Notes: a model not told the origin generated them from the letters alone. DNA of 64,000 nt from Sphingobium nicotianae (GCF_018603885.1 NZ_JAHGAW010000004.1:62001-126000); one strand, 5' to 3'. Shown: positions 34,906 to 48,127, numbered from the stretch's first letter. Translations and numbers: made by a program.

Positions 34906-36498
34906 TCAGCCCGGAAGCTCGACCGGTGGCCGAGTCGGATGCCCGTGCGGCCCATGCAGGCGTCCGAATGCCCACATCGCGGTCGCGCCCAGCGCTGCGG
35001 CGATGATCGCCACGGTGATATAGCGCCAGACCGATCCGCGCCTGAGTTCCAGCACCTGCACGTCCGGCAGTGGCGGCGGGGGCGGGGCGCCGCCGGGATC
35101 GGGATAGGCGTCCTCCAGCCGGCGGATCAGGCCGGGCAGGCGTCTCACCGTCTCGGCGACGTCGAACAGCGAATCGGCCAGCTTGGCTTCCGGGCCGAGC
35201 TCGTCGCGCAGCCAGGCCTTCACATAGGGGCCGGAGACATCCCACATGTTGATCTGCGGATCGAGCATGGTGGCCACGCCCTCGACCATCACCATCGTCT
35301 TTTGCAGCAGCAACAGGTGCGGCTGGGTCTGCATGTCGAAATCGCGGGTGATGGCGAAGAGGCCGTCGAGCATCTGGCCGACCGAGAGCTCGGAGACCGG
35401 CTTGCCGCGCATCGGCTCGCCGACCGCGCGCAGGGCCGTGGCGAATTCGCCGACCGTGTGGTGCGCCGGCACATATTGCGCCTCGAAATGGATCTCGGCG
35501 ACGCGCTGATAATTGCCGGTGATGAGCCCGTAGAGAATCTCGGCGAGCCACAGGCGCGCGCGCCGGTCGATGCGGCCCATGATGCCGAAGTCGATGGCCG
35601 CGATACTGCCATCAGCCGTCACGAACAGATTGCCCTGGTGCATGTCGGCATGGAAGAAGCCGTCGGCGATCGCCTGGCGCAGGAAGGTGTTGACCAGCCG
35701 CTTGGCGAGATCCTTGACGTCGTGCCCGGCGGCGATCAGCGCGGCGCGGTCGCTGATCTTGATGCCGTCGATCCATTCCAGCGTCATCACCCGGCCGTTG
35801 GTGCGATCCCAGTCGATCTGTGGGATGATGTAGCCGGGCACGGCGGCCATATGCTCGGCCAGCTCGGAGGCGGAAGCGGCCTCGCGCCGCAGGTCCAGCT
35901 CGCGCGCCGTCCAGCGTTTCAGATTGGCGATGACCAAGCGGGGGCGCAGGCGCGATGCCTCGCCGCCGAGCTGCTCGAGATGCGCGGCCGCCCATTCATA
36001 GGTCTCGATGTCCCGACTGAACCGCTCGCGAATGCCCGGCCGCAACACCTTGACCGCGACGACGCGGCCCTCGGTGGTGACCGCCTTGTGCACCTGTGCG
36101 ATCGAGGCGGCGCCGACGGCCACATCGTCGAAACTGCTGTAGAGCGATTCCAGCGGCCGTCCGAACGTGCCCTCGATCTCGGCGCGGATCGCCGCGACGG
36201 GGACCGGTGGCAGCGCATCCTGCAGGGTCAACAGATCGTGTGCGGCATCCTCGCCGACCAGATCGGGACGGGTGGCCAGCGACTGGCCGAGCTTGATCGC
36301 GGCCGGGCCGATCGCCTGGAACGCCTCGGCATAGCGCGGTTCTTTCGGTACACGCGCGCCGAAACGGGCGATCCGTGCGAGGCGGCGCACCGGCGGGGGC
36401 GTGTTGCGATCCTTCTCGATGCCGGTGAGCGCACCGTGGCGCGCCAGCGTGCGGCCCCATTTGAGCAGCCGCCAGAGATGCGTGACGTGGCCGGTCAT
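34906..36498 (-). CDS. ubiB: UbiB, ABC1/ADCK-family protein for ubiquinone synthesis
   Basis: 530 residues. The KxGQ motif (AIKLGQSLATRPDL), VAVKVLRPG (Lys), HADMHQGNLFV and IDFGIMGR are the signature of this atypical kinase family. Two C-terminal membrane helices (about 490-515) anchor it. UbiB is needed for ubiquinone synthesis, probably as an ATPase that helps extract lipid precursors. It follows ubiE on the same strand with 141 nt between them, occupied by a repeat element. No clear gene is seen in the 258 nt between its stop and the racemase-like gene. Confidence 0.95.
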   Translation of the reverse strand: MTGHVTHLWRLLKWGRTLARHGALTGIEKDRNTPPPVRRLARIARFGARVPKEPRYAEAFQAIGPAAIKLGQSLATRPDLVGEDAAHDLLTLQDALPPVPVAAIRAEIEGTFGRPLESLYSSFDDVAVGAASIAQVHKAVTTEGRVVAVKVLRPGIRERFSRDIETYEWAAAHLEQLGGEASRLRPRLVIANLKRWTARELDLRREAASASELAEHMAAVPGYIIPQIDWDRTNGRVMTLEWIDGIKISDRAALIAAGHDVKDLAKRLVNTFLRQAIADGFFHADMHQGNLFVTADGSIAAIDFGIMGRIDRRARLWLAEILYGLITGNYQRVAEIHFEAQYVPAHHTVGEFATALRAVGEPMRGKPVSELSVGQMLDGLFAITRDFDMQTQPHLLLLQKTMVMVEGVATMLDPQINMWDVSGPYVKAWLRDELGPEAKLADSLFDVAETVRRLPGLIRRLEDAYPDPGGAPPPPPLPDVQVLELRRGSVWRYITVAIIAAALGATAMWAFGRLHGPHGHPTRPPVELPG

Positions 36499-36508
36499 AA
36501 CGTAATCA

Positions 36509-36621
36509 CTCCTCCTCTTCAGAGGAGGGGCAGGGGGCGGTGGCGATGCGCAGCGTCGCTCGCATAGCGATCAACCGGTAGCGTCCAGCACCACCCCAAC
36601 CCCTCCTCTGAAGAGGAGGGG
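36509..36621. repeat. ~110-nt MITE-like palindromic element, copy 2
   Basis: Ends: ctcctcctcttcagaggagg... at 36509-36530 and cccctcctctgaagaggagg... at 36600-36621, each palindromic. The interior (ggtggcgatgcgcagcgtcg) is the reverse complement of the interior of the element at 14334-14433. It fills almost all of the gap between ubiE and ubiB. Confidence 0.75.
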
Positions 36622-36639
36622 CGAATGTCGACAAGACCC

Positions 36640-37371
36640 TCACGCCTTCCAGCCTGAATGGATCGCGACCAGCCCGCCCATGATCGGCTCGACCTTGACC
36701 TGCGTGAAGCCCGCTTCCTCGATCATCTTCGCGAATTTGGGCATGGGCGGGAAGCGGCGGATCGATTCGATCAGGTAGCGATAGCTTTCCTCGTCCTGCG
36801 CGATCAGCTTGCCGAGCTGGGGCACCAGCTTGTGCGAATAAGCGTCGTAGACGTCGGAGAAGCCCGGCCAGACGTTGGTCGAGAATTCGAGGCAGAAGAA
36901 GCGGCCGCCAAATTTGAGGACGCGATGCGCCTCGCACAGGGCGGCGGGAATGTCGGTCACGTTGCGAATGCCGAAGGCGATCGTGTAGCCGTCGAAGCTG
37001 CGGTCGTCGAAGACCAGCTGCTCGGCATTCTGCGGCAGCCAGGTCAGCCCCTCGATGCGGCGCTTGCGCGCCCGCTCCATGCCGACGGCGAGCATGTCCT
37101 CGTTGATGTCCGACACCGTCACCAGTGCGCCATGCTTCGCCATGCGGAAGGCGATGTCGCCGGTGCCGCCGGCCATGTCGAGGAACGCTTCGCCCGTGCG
37201 CGGCTTGATGCGGCGGACGAACTGGTCCTTCCACAGGCGATGCATGCCGCCGGACATGGCATCGTTCATGATGTCGTAGCTCTTGGCGACATTGGAGAAG
37301 ACGCCGCCGACCAGCTTGGTCTTCTCGTCGGGTGCGACGTCGCGATAGCCGAAAGATACTGTCTCGCTCAT
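36640..37371 (-). CDS. ubiE: UbiE demethylmenaquinone/ubiquinone C-methyltransferase
   Basis: 243 residues from ATG 37371. SAM-binding motif FLDMAGGTGDIAFRMA, then NEDMLAVGMERARK and TIAFGIRNVTDIPAALCEAHRVLK, which are the UbiE family signatures. It methylates C2 of the benzoquinol ring in ubiquinone synthesis. In many alphaproteobacteria ubiE-ubiB follow mutM; here mutM is not next to them. Confidence 0.96.
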   Translation of the reverse strand: MSETVSFGYRDVAPDEKTKLVGGVFSNVAKSYDIMNDAMSGGMHRLWKDQFVRRIKPRTGEAFLDMAGGTGDIAFRMAKHGALVTVSDINEDMLAVGMERARKRRIEGLTWLPQNAEQLVFDDRSFDGYTIAFGIRNVTDIPAALCEAHRVLKFGGRFFCLEFSTNVWPGFSDVYDAYSHKLVPQLGKLIAQDEESYRYLIESIRRFPPMPKFAKMIEEAGFTQVKVEPIMGGLVAIHSGWKA

Positions 37372-37439
37372 GCGGCGGGCTCTAGCGGCTCGGGCGGCGC
37401 GGTGCCAGAGCAAAGCTGGCTTCCCCAGTCCCCACCACC

Positions 37440-37564
37440 CGTTCGTCCTGAGTAGCCACTGAGCTTGTCGAAGTGGCGTATCGAAGGACCAGTGCGCGGC
37501 CCTTCGATACGGGTCTTCGCTACGCTCCTGTCGGAGCTACTCAGCCCCTACTCAGGAAGAACGG
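37440..37564. repeat. Complex REP-like palindrome between ubiE and a DUF1993 gene
   Basis: Outer arms cgttcgtcctgagtag (37440-37455) and ctactcaggaagaacg (37549-37564) pair with one mismatch. An inner pair gtatcgaagg / ccttcgatac is nested, and gagcttgtcgaag is the common sphingomonad repeat core. It lies between two minus-strand genes and has no coding potential. Confidence 0.7.
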
Positions 37565-37579
37565 AGAAAATCACGTCTC

Positions 37580-38107
37580 TCAGGCCGGCTCGGCGGGGGT
37601 CAGATTAGGCTGGCCCATATGGGCGAGGAAATCGGGCTTGCCGATCGCGATGCCCTGCGCCCGCAGGATCGCGTAGGCCGTTGTGGCGTGGAAGAAGAAG
37701 TTGGGCAGCATGAACTTGGTGAGATAGCCCAGGCCGTCAAAGCGATAGCCGTTGCCGCTCGGGAATTTGAGGATGACCTCGCGGGTCTCCGCGCCGTCGA
37801 GCTGGCTCGCCGTCACGCTCTGGACGAAGGCGATGGTCTTGTCGCAGCGCTCCTTGAGCTGCGCGAATGTCTCTTCCGTGTCGGGCATGCTCGGCGCGCC
37901 GAGGCCGGCGAGGCGGGCAATGCCGTTCTTCGCGCTGTCCGACGCCATCTGATATTGCGCGGTGAGCGGACGCATGTCCTCGATCAGCCTGGCGCCGAGG
38001 AGCTTGTCTTCGGCTACAGCGGCATCGGCCTTGTCGAGCCAGTTGCGCATGTTGGTGAGGGTATTGACGAGGACGGGGACTGAGACGTCGTGCATCGAGA
38101 TGGTCAT
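37580..38107 (-). CDS. DUF1993-family protein
   Basis: 175 residues, mostly helical, starting MTISMHDVSVPVLVNTLTNMRNWLDKA and containing LIEDMRPLTAQYQMASDSAKNG and LPNFFFHATTAYAILRAQGI. These match DUF1993, a DinB-like four-helix group of unknown function. AGGAG precedes ATG 38107. It is divergent from the rpsL operon. Confidence 0.88.
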   Translation of the reverse strand: MTISMHDVSVPVLVNTLTNMRNWLDKADAAVAEDKLLGARLIEDMRPLTAQYQMASDSAKNGIARLAGLGAPSMPDTEETFAQLKERCDKTIAFVQSVTASQLDGAETREVILKFPSGNGYRFDGLGYLTKFMLPNFFFHATTAYAILRAQGIAIGKPDFLAHMGQPNLTPAEPA

Positions 38108-38478
38108 CTGAGACTCTCCTGTGGTCAGGTGGCCCCGACTTGCGCGAGGATGTCGCTCAAATCAAGCGTTGCGAATTGAAACTTTTGTGACGCACCGTCG
38201 GGCCTTGAGGGGCGTTTTGGTGGCCGTGCTTGACCATCCGGGACCTCGCGGTTATAGGGCCGCCTGCTTCACAGCCCGTGAACCCGCTCTTTTCCTAGGA
38301 TTCGGTCGGTCATTGGCAGGGGCAAGCAGAGCTGAACATTGCCTATGCTCTTGCGGGGCCAGGGGGTCGTTGACCACCGGGGCCCTTGTCGTTTCGGATG
38401 ATTCCGGCGCGACAGCGCAAGCGAGGCGGACGGCAAAGTAACCGCCGGATTTTCCGGCAACGAAAGGTGAAGGGCTTC
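38108..38478. other. 371-nt leader and promoter region of the str operon
   Basis: Holds the rpsL promoter (38230-38258) and about 220 nt of leader. The leader has a GC-rich hairpin (ggggcc...ggggccc around 38357-38387) that could be a regulatory structure. No gene is seen. Confidence 0.6.
38230..38258 (+). promoter_or_regulatory. Sigma-70 promoter of the rpsL operon
   Basis: -35 TTGACC (38230-38235), 17-nt spacer, -10 TATAGG (38253-38258). Both boxes and spacing are near consensus. Transcription would start near 38265, giving a leader of about 215 nt before rpsL. Confidence 0.75.
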
Positions 38479-38850
38479 ATGCCAACGATCAACCAGCTGG
38501 TCCGCAAGGGCCGCGAACCGCAGAAGGCCAAGTCGAAGGTCCCTGCGATGGAGCAGAACCCGCAGAAGCGCGGCGTCTGCACCCGTGTCTATACCGTGAC
38601 TCCCAAGAAGCCGAACTCGGCGCTTCGCAAGGTGTGCAAGGTGCGCCTGACCAACGCGCGTGAGGTCATCAGCTACATTCCGGGCGAGGGTCACAACCTC
38701 CAGGAGCACAGCGTCGTGCTGATCCGCGGCGGCCGTGTGCGCGACCTTCCCGGCGTGCGTTATCACGTTCTTCGCGGCGTTCTTGACACCCAGGGCGTCA
38801 AAGACCGCAAGCAAAGCCGTTCCAAGTACGGCGCCAAGCGTCCGAAGTAA
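38479..38850 (+). CDS. rpsL: 30S ribosomal protein S12
   Basis: 123 residues beginning [14 protein letters not shown]12 sits at the decoding centre of the small subunit. Lys43 in [11 protein letters not shown] is present, but position 88, Lys in most bacteria (GGRVKDLPG), is Arg (GGRVRDLPG), a change known to confer streptomycin resistance in other species. First gene of the str operon. Confidence 0.98.
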   Translation: MPTINQLVRKGREPQKAKSKVPAMEQNPQKRGVCTRVYTVTPKKPNSALRKVCKVRLTNAREVISYIPGEGHNLQEHSVVLIRGGRVRDLPGVRYHVLRGVLDTQGVKDRKQSRSKYGAKRPK

Positions 38851-38865
38851 GGGAGACACAGAACC

Positions 38866-39336
38866 ATGTCACGTCGTCGTCGTCCCGAAAAGCGGGTCAT
38901 CCTGCCCGATCCCCAGTATGGTGATCAGGTTCTCTCCAAGTTCATGAACAGCGTCATGTACGACGGCAAGAAGGCCGTCGCCGAGCAGATCGTCTATGGT
39001 GCGCTCGAGACCGTCGAGGCTCGCGCCAAGAAGGATCCGATCGCGGTCTTCCACGACGCGCTCAACAATGTGAAGCCGGGCATCGAGGTCCGCAGCCGTC
39101 GCGTCGGCGGTGCGACCTATCAGGTCCCGGTCGAGGTGCGCCCCGAGCGTGCCCAGGCGCTTGCCATCCGCTGGCTGATCACCGCCGCGCGCAACCGCAG
39201 CGAGACCACCATGGCTGCACGCCTCTCGGGCGAGCTCATGGACGCTGCCAACAACCGCGGCAACGCCGTCAAGAAGCGCGAAGATACGCATCGCATGGCC
39301 GAAGCGAACCGCGCCTTCTCGCATTACCGCTGGTAA
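38866..39336 (+). CDS. rpsG: 30S ribosomal protein S7
   Basis: 156 residues, normal length. [16 protein letters not shown] start, [24 protein letters not shown] core and [11 protein letters not shown] end are diagnostic. It binds the 3' domain of 16S rRNA and contacts the E-site tRNA. It lies 15 nt after rpsL with a gggag ribosome site. Confidence 0.98.
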   Translation: MSRRRRPEKRVILPDPQYGDQVLSKFMNSVMYDGKKAVAEQIVYGALETVEARAKKDPIAVFHDALNNVKPGIEVRSRRVGGATYQVPVEVRPERAQALAIRWLITAARNRSETTMAARLSGELMDAANNRGNAVKKREDTHRMAEANRAFSHYRW

Positions 39337-39441
39337 GCACTATATAAGGAGAAACGGGGCGAGCCGGATGGTTCTGCCCCGCTTCCCAATTTCAGAAGCC
39401 TCGCCAAACAGCCGCGCTGACGCGGCAACGGAGTAAGACTC

Positions 39442-41535
<2,094 letters not shown>

Positions 41536-41646
41536 TCCGGCGTTTCGGACTGGATTTATGAAAATTTGCTGTTATGGGGGCGCCTTCGCAAGGCTTCCCC
41601 GAGCGGTTGAAACCAAGCTATTGAGCGAAAAGAGGTAGGTAGGAAA

Positions 41647-42837
<1,191 letters not shown>

Positions 42838-42844
42838 TATAGGC

Positions 42845-42887
42845 AGCAAGCCGTCCGGGTCGGGTGATTCGGACGGCTTGCTATTTT
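42845..42887 (+). terminator. Intrinsic terminator after tuf
   Basis: Perfect 12-bp stem agcaagccgtcc (42845-42856) / ggacggcttgct (42871-42882), then attttc. It separates the str and S10 operons, although the T-tract is short. Confidence 0.8.
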
Positions 42888-42979
42888 CGCCGCTTCGCGC
42901 GGATCCCTGAGCGCTTCAGGTGCCGGGATCATCAGGGTGAGGCGGTTTTGTTTTGGCTCTTTCACATCGGTAGTGGATA

Positions 42980-43291
42980 ATGGAAACGCAGAATATTCGT
43001 ATTCGTCTGAAGGCATTCGACCATCGTGTGCTCGACCAGGCGACCGGCGACATCGCCGACACAGCCCGTCGTACGGGTGCTCTCATTCGCGGTCCCATTC
43101 CCCTGCCGACCCGCATCGAGAAGTTCACGGTCAACCGTGGCCCTCATGTGGACAAGAAAAGCCGTGAGCAGTTCGAGGTTCGCACCTACAAGCGTATGCT
43201 TGATATCGTGCAGCCGACGCCGCAGACTGTCGACGCGCTGATGAAGCTCGACCTCGCCGCCGGCGTGAACGTCGAGATCAAACTGGCCTGA
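42980..43291 (+). CDS. rpsJ: 30S ribosomal protein S10
   Basis: 103 residues, [21 protein letters not shown] start and [10 protein letters not shown] end. S10 is part of the 30S head and also binds NusB in antitermination. It opens the S10 cluster but is separated from rplC by an unusually long gap of 243 nt that contains a terminator-like hairpin. Confidence 0.98.
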   Translation: METQNIRIRLKAFDHRVLDQATGDIADTARRTGALIRGPIPLPTRIEKFTVNRGPHVDKKSREQFEVRTYKRMLDIVQPTPQTVDALMKLDLAAGVNVEIKLA

Positions 43292-43442
43292 TGGCCATAG
43301 CGAGGCGTCCCTTAGGGGTTGCCTCGCGATGACATGGATACCGCCGGGCGAGCCCGGGCCGCGTCCTCCGTCGTTCTCTCCCGGTCTTCGGGCAAGAGAG
43401 CATCCAGCCCGGACGGGGAAACGCATCGCAACATCGGGTTGG

Positions 43443-43479
43443 CCGCTTGGGCGCAGTTGCGCATCCTGGGCGGTTTTTT
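43443..43479 (+). terminator. Terminator-like hairpin (possible attenuator) between rpsJ and rplC
   Basis: Stem from ccgcttggg (43443-43451) to cctgggcgg (43465-43473), with an inner gcgc/gcgc pairing and T residues at 43474-43479. A second hairpin (gcgaggc...gcctcgc, 43299-43327) lies upstream. The position inside an operon suggests regulated readthrough rather than a simple end. Confidence 0.6.
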
Positions 43480-43534
43480 CGTTGGATAAGCCCCTGTCGT
43501 CAAACACATGGGCCTCTATTGGAAGGATTTGATC

Positions 43535-44299
43535 ATGCGCACAGGCGTGATCGCGAAGAAAGTGGGTATGACCCGCCTGTTCCAGGACGACGGCCGCCAC
43601 GTGCCCGTCACCGTCCTGGCGCTCGAAGGCAATCAGGTCATCGCCCGTCGCGAGATGGATCGGGACGGCTATGTGGCCGTTCAGCTGGGTGCTGGCACGG
43701 CCAAGGCGAAGAATGTCGCCAAACCGCAACGCGAGCATTTCGCCAAAGCGGAAGTGGAGCCCAAGGCGCAGGTCGCCGAGTTCCGTGTCGCCGAGGACGC
43801 CCTGCTCGATGTTGGCGCGGAAATCGCCGCCGACCACTTCATTCCCGGTCAGATGGTGGACGTCACCGGCCACACGCAGGGCAAGGGCTTTGCTGGCGCC
43901 ATGAAGCGCTGGGGCTTCGGCGGCATGCGCGCCACGCATGGCGTGTCGATCAGCCACCGTGCCCATGGTTCGACCGGCAACCGCCAGGATCCGGGTCGCG
44001 TGTTCAAGAACAAGAAGATGGCCGGCCACATGGGCGACCGTCAGCGCACGCAGCAGAATCTCGAGATCGTCCGCACGGACGTCGAGCGCGGCCTGCTCTT
44101 CGTCAAGGGCAGCGTCCCCGGTTCGAAGGGCACCTGGCTGCTTGTCAAGGATGCCGTGAAGATCGATCGTCCCGCCGATGCGCCGTATCCGGCCAGCATC
44201 AAGTCGGCGGCGAACACTAATGTCGCTGAGGAGCCCGAGATCGAGACGCCCGTCGAGGACGTCGCGGCGCCCGAGGCCACTGAAGGCCAGGAGGGCTGA
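43535..44299 (+). CDS. rplC: 50S ribosomal protein L3
   Basis: 254 residues from ATG 43535 ([16 protein letters not shown]); an upstream in-frame ATG at 43508 would add MGLYWKDLI, not typical of L3. [13 protein letters not shown] and [23 protein letters not shown] are diagnostic. A Glu/Pro/Ala-rich tail of about 35 residues extends past the E. coli length. L3 helps shape the peptidyl transferase centre. Confidence 0.97.
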   Translation: MRTGVIAKKVGMTRLFQDDGRHVPVTVLALEGNQVIARREMDRDGYVAVQLGAGTAKAKNVAKPQREHFAKAEVEPKAQVAEFRVAEDALLDVGAEIAADHFIPGQMVDVTGHTQGKGFAGAMKRWGFGGMRATHGVSISHRAHGSTGNRQDPGRVFKNKKMAGHMGDRQRTQQNLEIVRTDVERGLLFVKGSVPGSKGTWLLVKDAVKIDRPADAPYPASIKSAANTNVAEEPEIETPVEDVAAPEATEGQEG

Positions 44300-44301
44300 T
44301 C

Positions 44302-44928
44302 ATGAAACTCAAGGTTATCACCCTGGACGGCGGTAAGGCATCCGGCGACGTTGAACTCAACGACGACGTGTTCGGCCTCGAGCCGCGTGCGGACATCTTG
44401 CACCGCGTCGTCACCTGGCAGCTCGAGAAGCGTCGCGCGCCTGCGTCCGGAACGCGCGAGCGTTCGGATGTTGCTCGCACGGGCAAGAAGTTCGGTCGCC
44501 AGAAGGGCGGCGGCACGGCGCGTCACGGCGATCGCCGTGCGCCCATCTTCATCGGCGGCGGCAAGGCCCATGGTCAGCGCACGCGCACTTTCGGGCACTC
44601 GCTCAACAAGAAGGTTCGCGCACTCGGCCTGAAGATGGCGCTCTCTGCCAAGGCCAAGACGGGCGCGATCACCGTGCTCGACAATCTCGACGTCCAGGAC
44701 GGCAAGACCAAGGCGCTCGCCGGTCAGCTCGCCAAGCTGAACCTCAACAAGGCGCTGTTCATCGACGGCGAGGCAATCAACGTCTCGTTCGCGAAGGCCT
44801 CGTCCAATCTCGTCGGCATCGATGTGCTCCCCGCCATCGGCGCTAATGTCTATGATATCCTGCGCGCGGACAGCCTGGTGCTGACCCGGGCTGCAGTCGA
44901 GCAGCTGGAGGCGCGCTTCAATGGCTAA
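44302..44928 (+). CDS. rplD: 50S ribosomal protein L4
   Basis: 208 residues. The extended-loop region [28 protein letters not shown] lines the peptide exit tunnel. In enterobacteria L4 also represses the S10 operon; the hairpin ahead of rplC might be a target here, but that is speculation. It overlaps rplW by 8 nt. Confidence 0.97.
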   Translation: MKLKVITLDGGKASGDVELNDDVFGLEPRADILHRVVTWQLEKRRAPASGTRERSDVARTGKKFGRQKGGGTARHGDRRAPIFIGGGKAHGQRTRTFGHSLNKKVRALGLKMALSAKAKTGAITVLDNLDVQDGKTKALAGQLAKLNLNKALFIDGEAINVSFAKASSNLVGIDVLPAIGANVYDILRADSLVLTRAAVEQLEARFNG

Positions 44929-45241
44929 GAAGCAGGCAGCAACTGCGGCCATCGCGACGCGTCATTATGACGTGATCGTCGCGCCGCACATCACCGAGAA
45001 GGCGACCCTGGTCTCTGAGCACAACGCTGTTGTGTTCAAGGTGGCGAAGGACGCTTCCAAGCCCGAGATCAAGGCGGCGGTCGAAGCGCTGTTCGGCGTC
45101 AACGTCAAGTCGGTCAACACGATCGTGACCAAGGGCAAGACCAAGAAGTGGAAGGGTAAGCCCTACACCCGGTCTGACGTGAAGAAGGCTGTTGTGACGC
45201 TGGCCGAAGGCCAGTCGATCGACGTCACCACCGGTATTTGA
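44921..45241 (+). CDS. rplW: 50S ribosomal protein L23
   Basis: 106 residues with [16 protein letters not shown] and [23 protein letters not shown]23 sits at the tunnel exit and docks trigger factor and SRP. Coupled to rplD by overlap. Confidence 0.97.
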   Translation: MAKKQAATAAIATRHYDVIVAPHITEKATLVSEHNAVVFKVAKDASKPEIKAAVEALFGVNVKSVNTIVTKGKTKKWKGKPYTRSDVKKAVVTLAEGQSIDVTTGI

Positions 45242-45253
45242 GGCGCGAGATAG

Positions 45254-46090
45254 ATGGCACTCAAGACATATAATCCGACGAGCCCGGCCCAGCGCGGCCT
45301 GATCCTCGTCGACAAGTCCAGCCTGCACAAGGGCAAGCCCGTCAAGGCGCTGACCGAAGGCAAGCGCAAGACCGGCGGCCGCAACAACAAGGGCCATGTG
45401 ACATCGCGCGGCATCGCGGGCGGTCACAAGCAGCGCTATCGCATCATCGACTTCAAGCGTCGTTTCTGGGACGTCGAAGGCACGGTGGAGCGCCTGGAGT
45501 ATGACCCGAACCGCACTGCGTTCATCGCGCTGGTGACCTATCCCGACGGCACCCAGGCGTATATCCTGGCGCCGCAGCGTCTCGCGCCTGGCGACAAGGT
45601 GGTTGCCGGCAAGAAGACCGACGTGAAGCCGGGCAACGCGATGGAACTGGGTCAGATGCCGGTCGGTACGATCATCCACAACATCGAGATGAAGCCGGGC
45701 AAGGGCGGGCAGCTCTGCCGCTCGGCGGGTACCTATGCCCAGCTCGTCGGCCGCGATCGCGGCATGGTGATGGTGCGTCTCGGTTCGGGTGAGCAGCGCT
45801 ACATCCGCTCGGATTGCATGGCGACGGTTGGCGCGGTCTCGAACCCCGACAATCAGAACCAGAATCTCGGCAAGGCCGGTCGCACCCGTTGGATGGGCCG
45901 TCGCCCGCTGACCCGCGGCGTTGCCAAGAACCCGGTCGATCACCCGCATGGCGGTGGTGAAGGCCGCACCTCGGGCGGCCGTCATCCGGTTACCCCGTGG
46001 GGCAAGCCGACCAAGGGTGCCCGCACCCGTCACAACAAGTCGACCGACAAGATGATCATCCGGTCGCGTCACGCTAAGAAGAAGAGGTAA
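45254..46090 (+). CDS. rplB: 50S ribosomal protein L2
   Basis: 278 residues. [15 protein letters not shown] start; the C-terminal [24 protein letters not shown] loop with the conserved His is essential for peptidyl transfer. 12 nt after rplW. Confidence 0.98.
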   Translation: MALKTYNPTSPAQRGLILVDKSSLHKGKPVKALTEGKRKTGGRNNKGHVTSRGIAGGHKQRYRIIDFKRRFWDVEGTVERLEYDPNRTAFIALVTYPDGTQAYILAPQRLAPGDKVVAGKKTDVKPGNAMELGQMPVGTIIHNIEMKPGKGGQLCRSAGTYAQLVGRDRGMVMVRLGSGEQRYIRSDCMATVGAVSNPDNQNQNLGKAGRTRWMGRRPLTRGVAKNPVDHPHGGGEGRTSGGRHPVTPWGKPTKGARTRHNKSTDKMIIRSRHAKKKR

Positions 46091-46093
46091 GCG

Positions 46094-46372
46094 ATGGCTC
46101 GCTCCGTCTGGAAAGGTCCTTTCGTGGACCTGCATCTGCTCAAGAAGGCAGAAACCGCGCAGGAGAATTCGGGCCGCGGAGGTCCGATCAAGACCTGGTC
46201 GCGTCGTTCGACGATCCTGCCTCAGTTCGTTGGCCTGACGTTCAACGTCTACAACGGCCGCAAGCACGTTCCCGTCTCGGTGAACGAGGACATGGTCGGC
46301 CACAAGCTGGGTGAGTTCGCGCCGACGCGCTACTTCCCCGGCCACGCCGCTGACAAGAAGGGCAAGCGCTGA
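46094..46372 (+). CDS. rpsS: 30S ribosomal protein S19
   Basis: 92 residues, [16 protein letters not shown] start and [20 protein letters not shown] end. Binds the 30S head near the A site. 3 nt after rplB; its stop overlaps the rplV start by 1 nt. Confidence 0.98.
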   Translation: MARSVWKGPFVDLHLLKKAETAQENSGRGGPIKTWSRRSTILPQFVGLTFNVYNGRKHVPVSVNEDMVGHKLGEFAPTRYFPGHAADKKGKR

Positions 46373-46752
46373 TGGGCAAGGAAAAATCCCCCCGCCGCGT
46401 GGGCGCCACCGAGGCGCTCGCGGTCGGCACGCAGATCCGTGGTTCGGCGCAGAAGCTGAACCTCGTTGCGGCTCTCATCCGCGGCCGCAAGGTCGAGGAC
46501 GCACTCAATGTCCTTGCTTTCTCGAAGCGCGCCATGGCCGTCGACGTCCGCAAGGTGCTCGCCAGCGCCATCGCGAACGCGGAGAATAACCACAATCTCG
46601 ACGTCGACGCGCTCGTCGTCGCCGAGGCTTCGGTCGGCAAGTCGTTCACGATGAAGCGCTTCCATGCGCGCGGTCGTGGCAAGTCGACCCGGATCCTGAA
46701 ACCGTTCAGCCGCGTGCGTATCGTCGTTCGCGAGCAGACTGAAGAGGCGTAA
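46372..46752 (+). CDS. rplV: 50S ribosomal protein L22
   Basis: 126 residues. [24 protein letters not shown] and [23 protein letters not shown] form the tunnel-lining beta hairpin. A short N-terminal extension ([15 protein letters not shown]) precedes the standard start of the fold. Confidence 0.97.
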   Translation: MGKEKSPRRVGATEALAVGTQIRGSAQKLNLVAALIRGRKVEDALNVLAFSKRAMAVDVRKVLASAIANAENNHNLDVDALVVAEASVGKSFTMKRFHARGRGKSTRILKPFSRVRIVVREQTEEA

Positions 46753-46756
46753 GCAC

Positions 46757-47452
46757 ATGGGTCACAAGAGCAACCCCATCGGTCTGCGTCTGCAGATCAA
46801 CCGCACCTGGGACAGCCGCTGGTTCGCCGAAGGTCAGGACTATGGCCGTCTGCTGCTTGAGGATCTCAAGATCCGCAAGTATGTCATGAAGACGCTGCCA
46901 CAGGCCGCGATCTCCAAGGTGGTGATCGAGCGCCCGGCCAAGCTGTGTCGCGTTTCCATCTACGCTGCCCGTCCCGGTGTCATCATCGGCAAGAAGGGCG
47001 CGGACATTGAGAAGCTGCGCAAGAAGCTGGGCGAGATGACCAAGAGCGACGTGTCGCTCAACATCGTCGAGATCCGCAAGCCGGAGATCGACTCCCAGCT
47101 CGTCGCGCAAGGCGTCGCCGACCAGCTCGAGCGTCGCATCGCCTTCCGTCGCGCCATGAAGCGCGCCGTGCAGAGCGCGCTACGTCTGGGCGCCGAGGGC
47201 ATCAAGATCACGTGCGGCGGCCGTCTCGGCGGCGCCGAGATCGCCCGCGTCGAGTGGTATCGCGAAGGCCGCGTGCCGCTCCACACGCTGCGCGGCAACG
47301 TCGATTATGCCGAAGCGACGGCGCACACGGCTTATGGCGTGTGCGGCGTCAAGGTCTGGATCTTCAAGGGCGAGATTCTCGGCCATGATCCGATGGCCAC
47401 CGATCGCCTCATGCTGGAGGCTCAGACCTCCGGCGTGCGCCCGGCGCGCTGA
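46757..47452 (+). CDS. rpsC: 30S ribosomal protein S3
   Basis: 231 residues. [22 protein letters not shown] start, KH motif [17 protein letters not shown], and [12 protein letters not shown] end. It helps form the mRNA entry site. 4 nt after rplV. Confidence 0.98.
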   Translation: MGHKSNPIGLRLQINRTWDSRWFAEGQDYGRLLLEDLKIRKYVMKTLPQAAISKVVIERPAKLCRVSIYAARPGVIIGKKGADIEKLRKKLGEMTKSDVSLNIVEIRKPEIDSQLVAQGVADQLERRIAFRRAMKRAVQSALRLGAEGIKITCGGRLGGAEIARVEWYREGRVPLHTLRGNVDYAEATAHTAYGVCGVKVWIFKGEILGHDPMATDRLMLEAQTSGVRPAR

Positions 47453-47471
47453 CAGGAATAGGTAGAGCATC

Positions 47472-47903
47472 ATGCTGCAACCGAAGAAAACCAAGTTCCG
47501 CAAGACCTTCAAGGGTCGCATCAAGGGCGACGCGAAGGGCGGCACGGACCTCAATTTCGGATCCTATGGTCTCAAGGCCATGGAGCCGGACCGGGTGACC
47601 GCGCGTCAGATCGAGGCGGCTCGCCGCGCGATCACGCGTCACATCCGTCGTCAGGGCCGTCTCTGGATCCGCGTCTTCCCGGACGTGCCGGTGTCGAAGA
47701 AGCCGGCCGAAGTCCGTCAGGGCAAGGGCAAGGGTTCGATCGAATATTGGGCGGCGCGCGTGAAGCCCGGCCGCATCCTGTTCGAGCTGGACGGCGTTCC
47801 CGGCCCGCTCGCCGCGGAGGCGTTCAGCCGCGCAGCGATGAAGCTGCCGATCAAGACCAAGGTGGTGGCGCGTCTCGGCGACACCTCGCATCTGGGAGCA
47901 TGA
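47472..47903 (+). CDS. rplP: 50S ribosomal protein L16
   Basis: 143 residues. [19 protein letters not shown] start and [17 protein letters not shown]. Contacts the A-site tRNA elbow on the large subunit. Its TGA stop overlaps the rpmC start. Confidence 0.97.
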   Translation: MLQPKKTKFRKTFKGRIKGDAKGGTDLNFGSYGLKAMEPDRVTARQIEAARRAITRHIRRQGRLWIRVFPDVPVSKKPAEVRQGKGKGSIEYWAARVKPGRILFELDGVPGPLAAEAFSRAAMKLPIKTKVVARLGDTSHLGA

Positions 47904-48112
47904 TGGTCATGTCCAAGATCAGTGATTTCAATGCGAAGACCGACGACCAGCTGTCGACCGATCTGGGCGAGTTGAAGCGGGAGCAGTTCAACCTGCGCTT
48001 CCAGGCCGCGACCAACCAGCTCGAGAAGCCGAGCCGTATTCGTGAAGTGCGCCGCGACATCGCGCGCATCAAGACCCTGCAGACCGAGCGTTCGCGCTCG
48101 GCCGCGAAGTAA
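47903..48112 (+). CDS. rpmC: 50S ribosomal protein L29
   Basis: 69 residues from ATG 47903 ([17 protein letters not shown]); ATG 47900 and 47909 are alternative starts, and GGGAG at 47894-47898 fits any of them. The two-helix L29 fold is clear ([38 protein letters not shown]). It lies by the tunnel exit next to L23. Confidence 0.94.
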   Translation: MVMSKISDFNAKTDDQLSTDLGELKREQFNLRFQAATNQLEKPSRIREVRRDIARIKTLQTERSRSAAK

Positions 48113-48127
48113 GAAGGAAACAGACCC

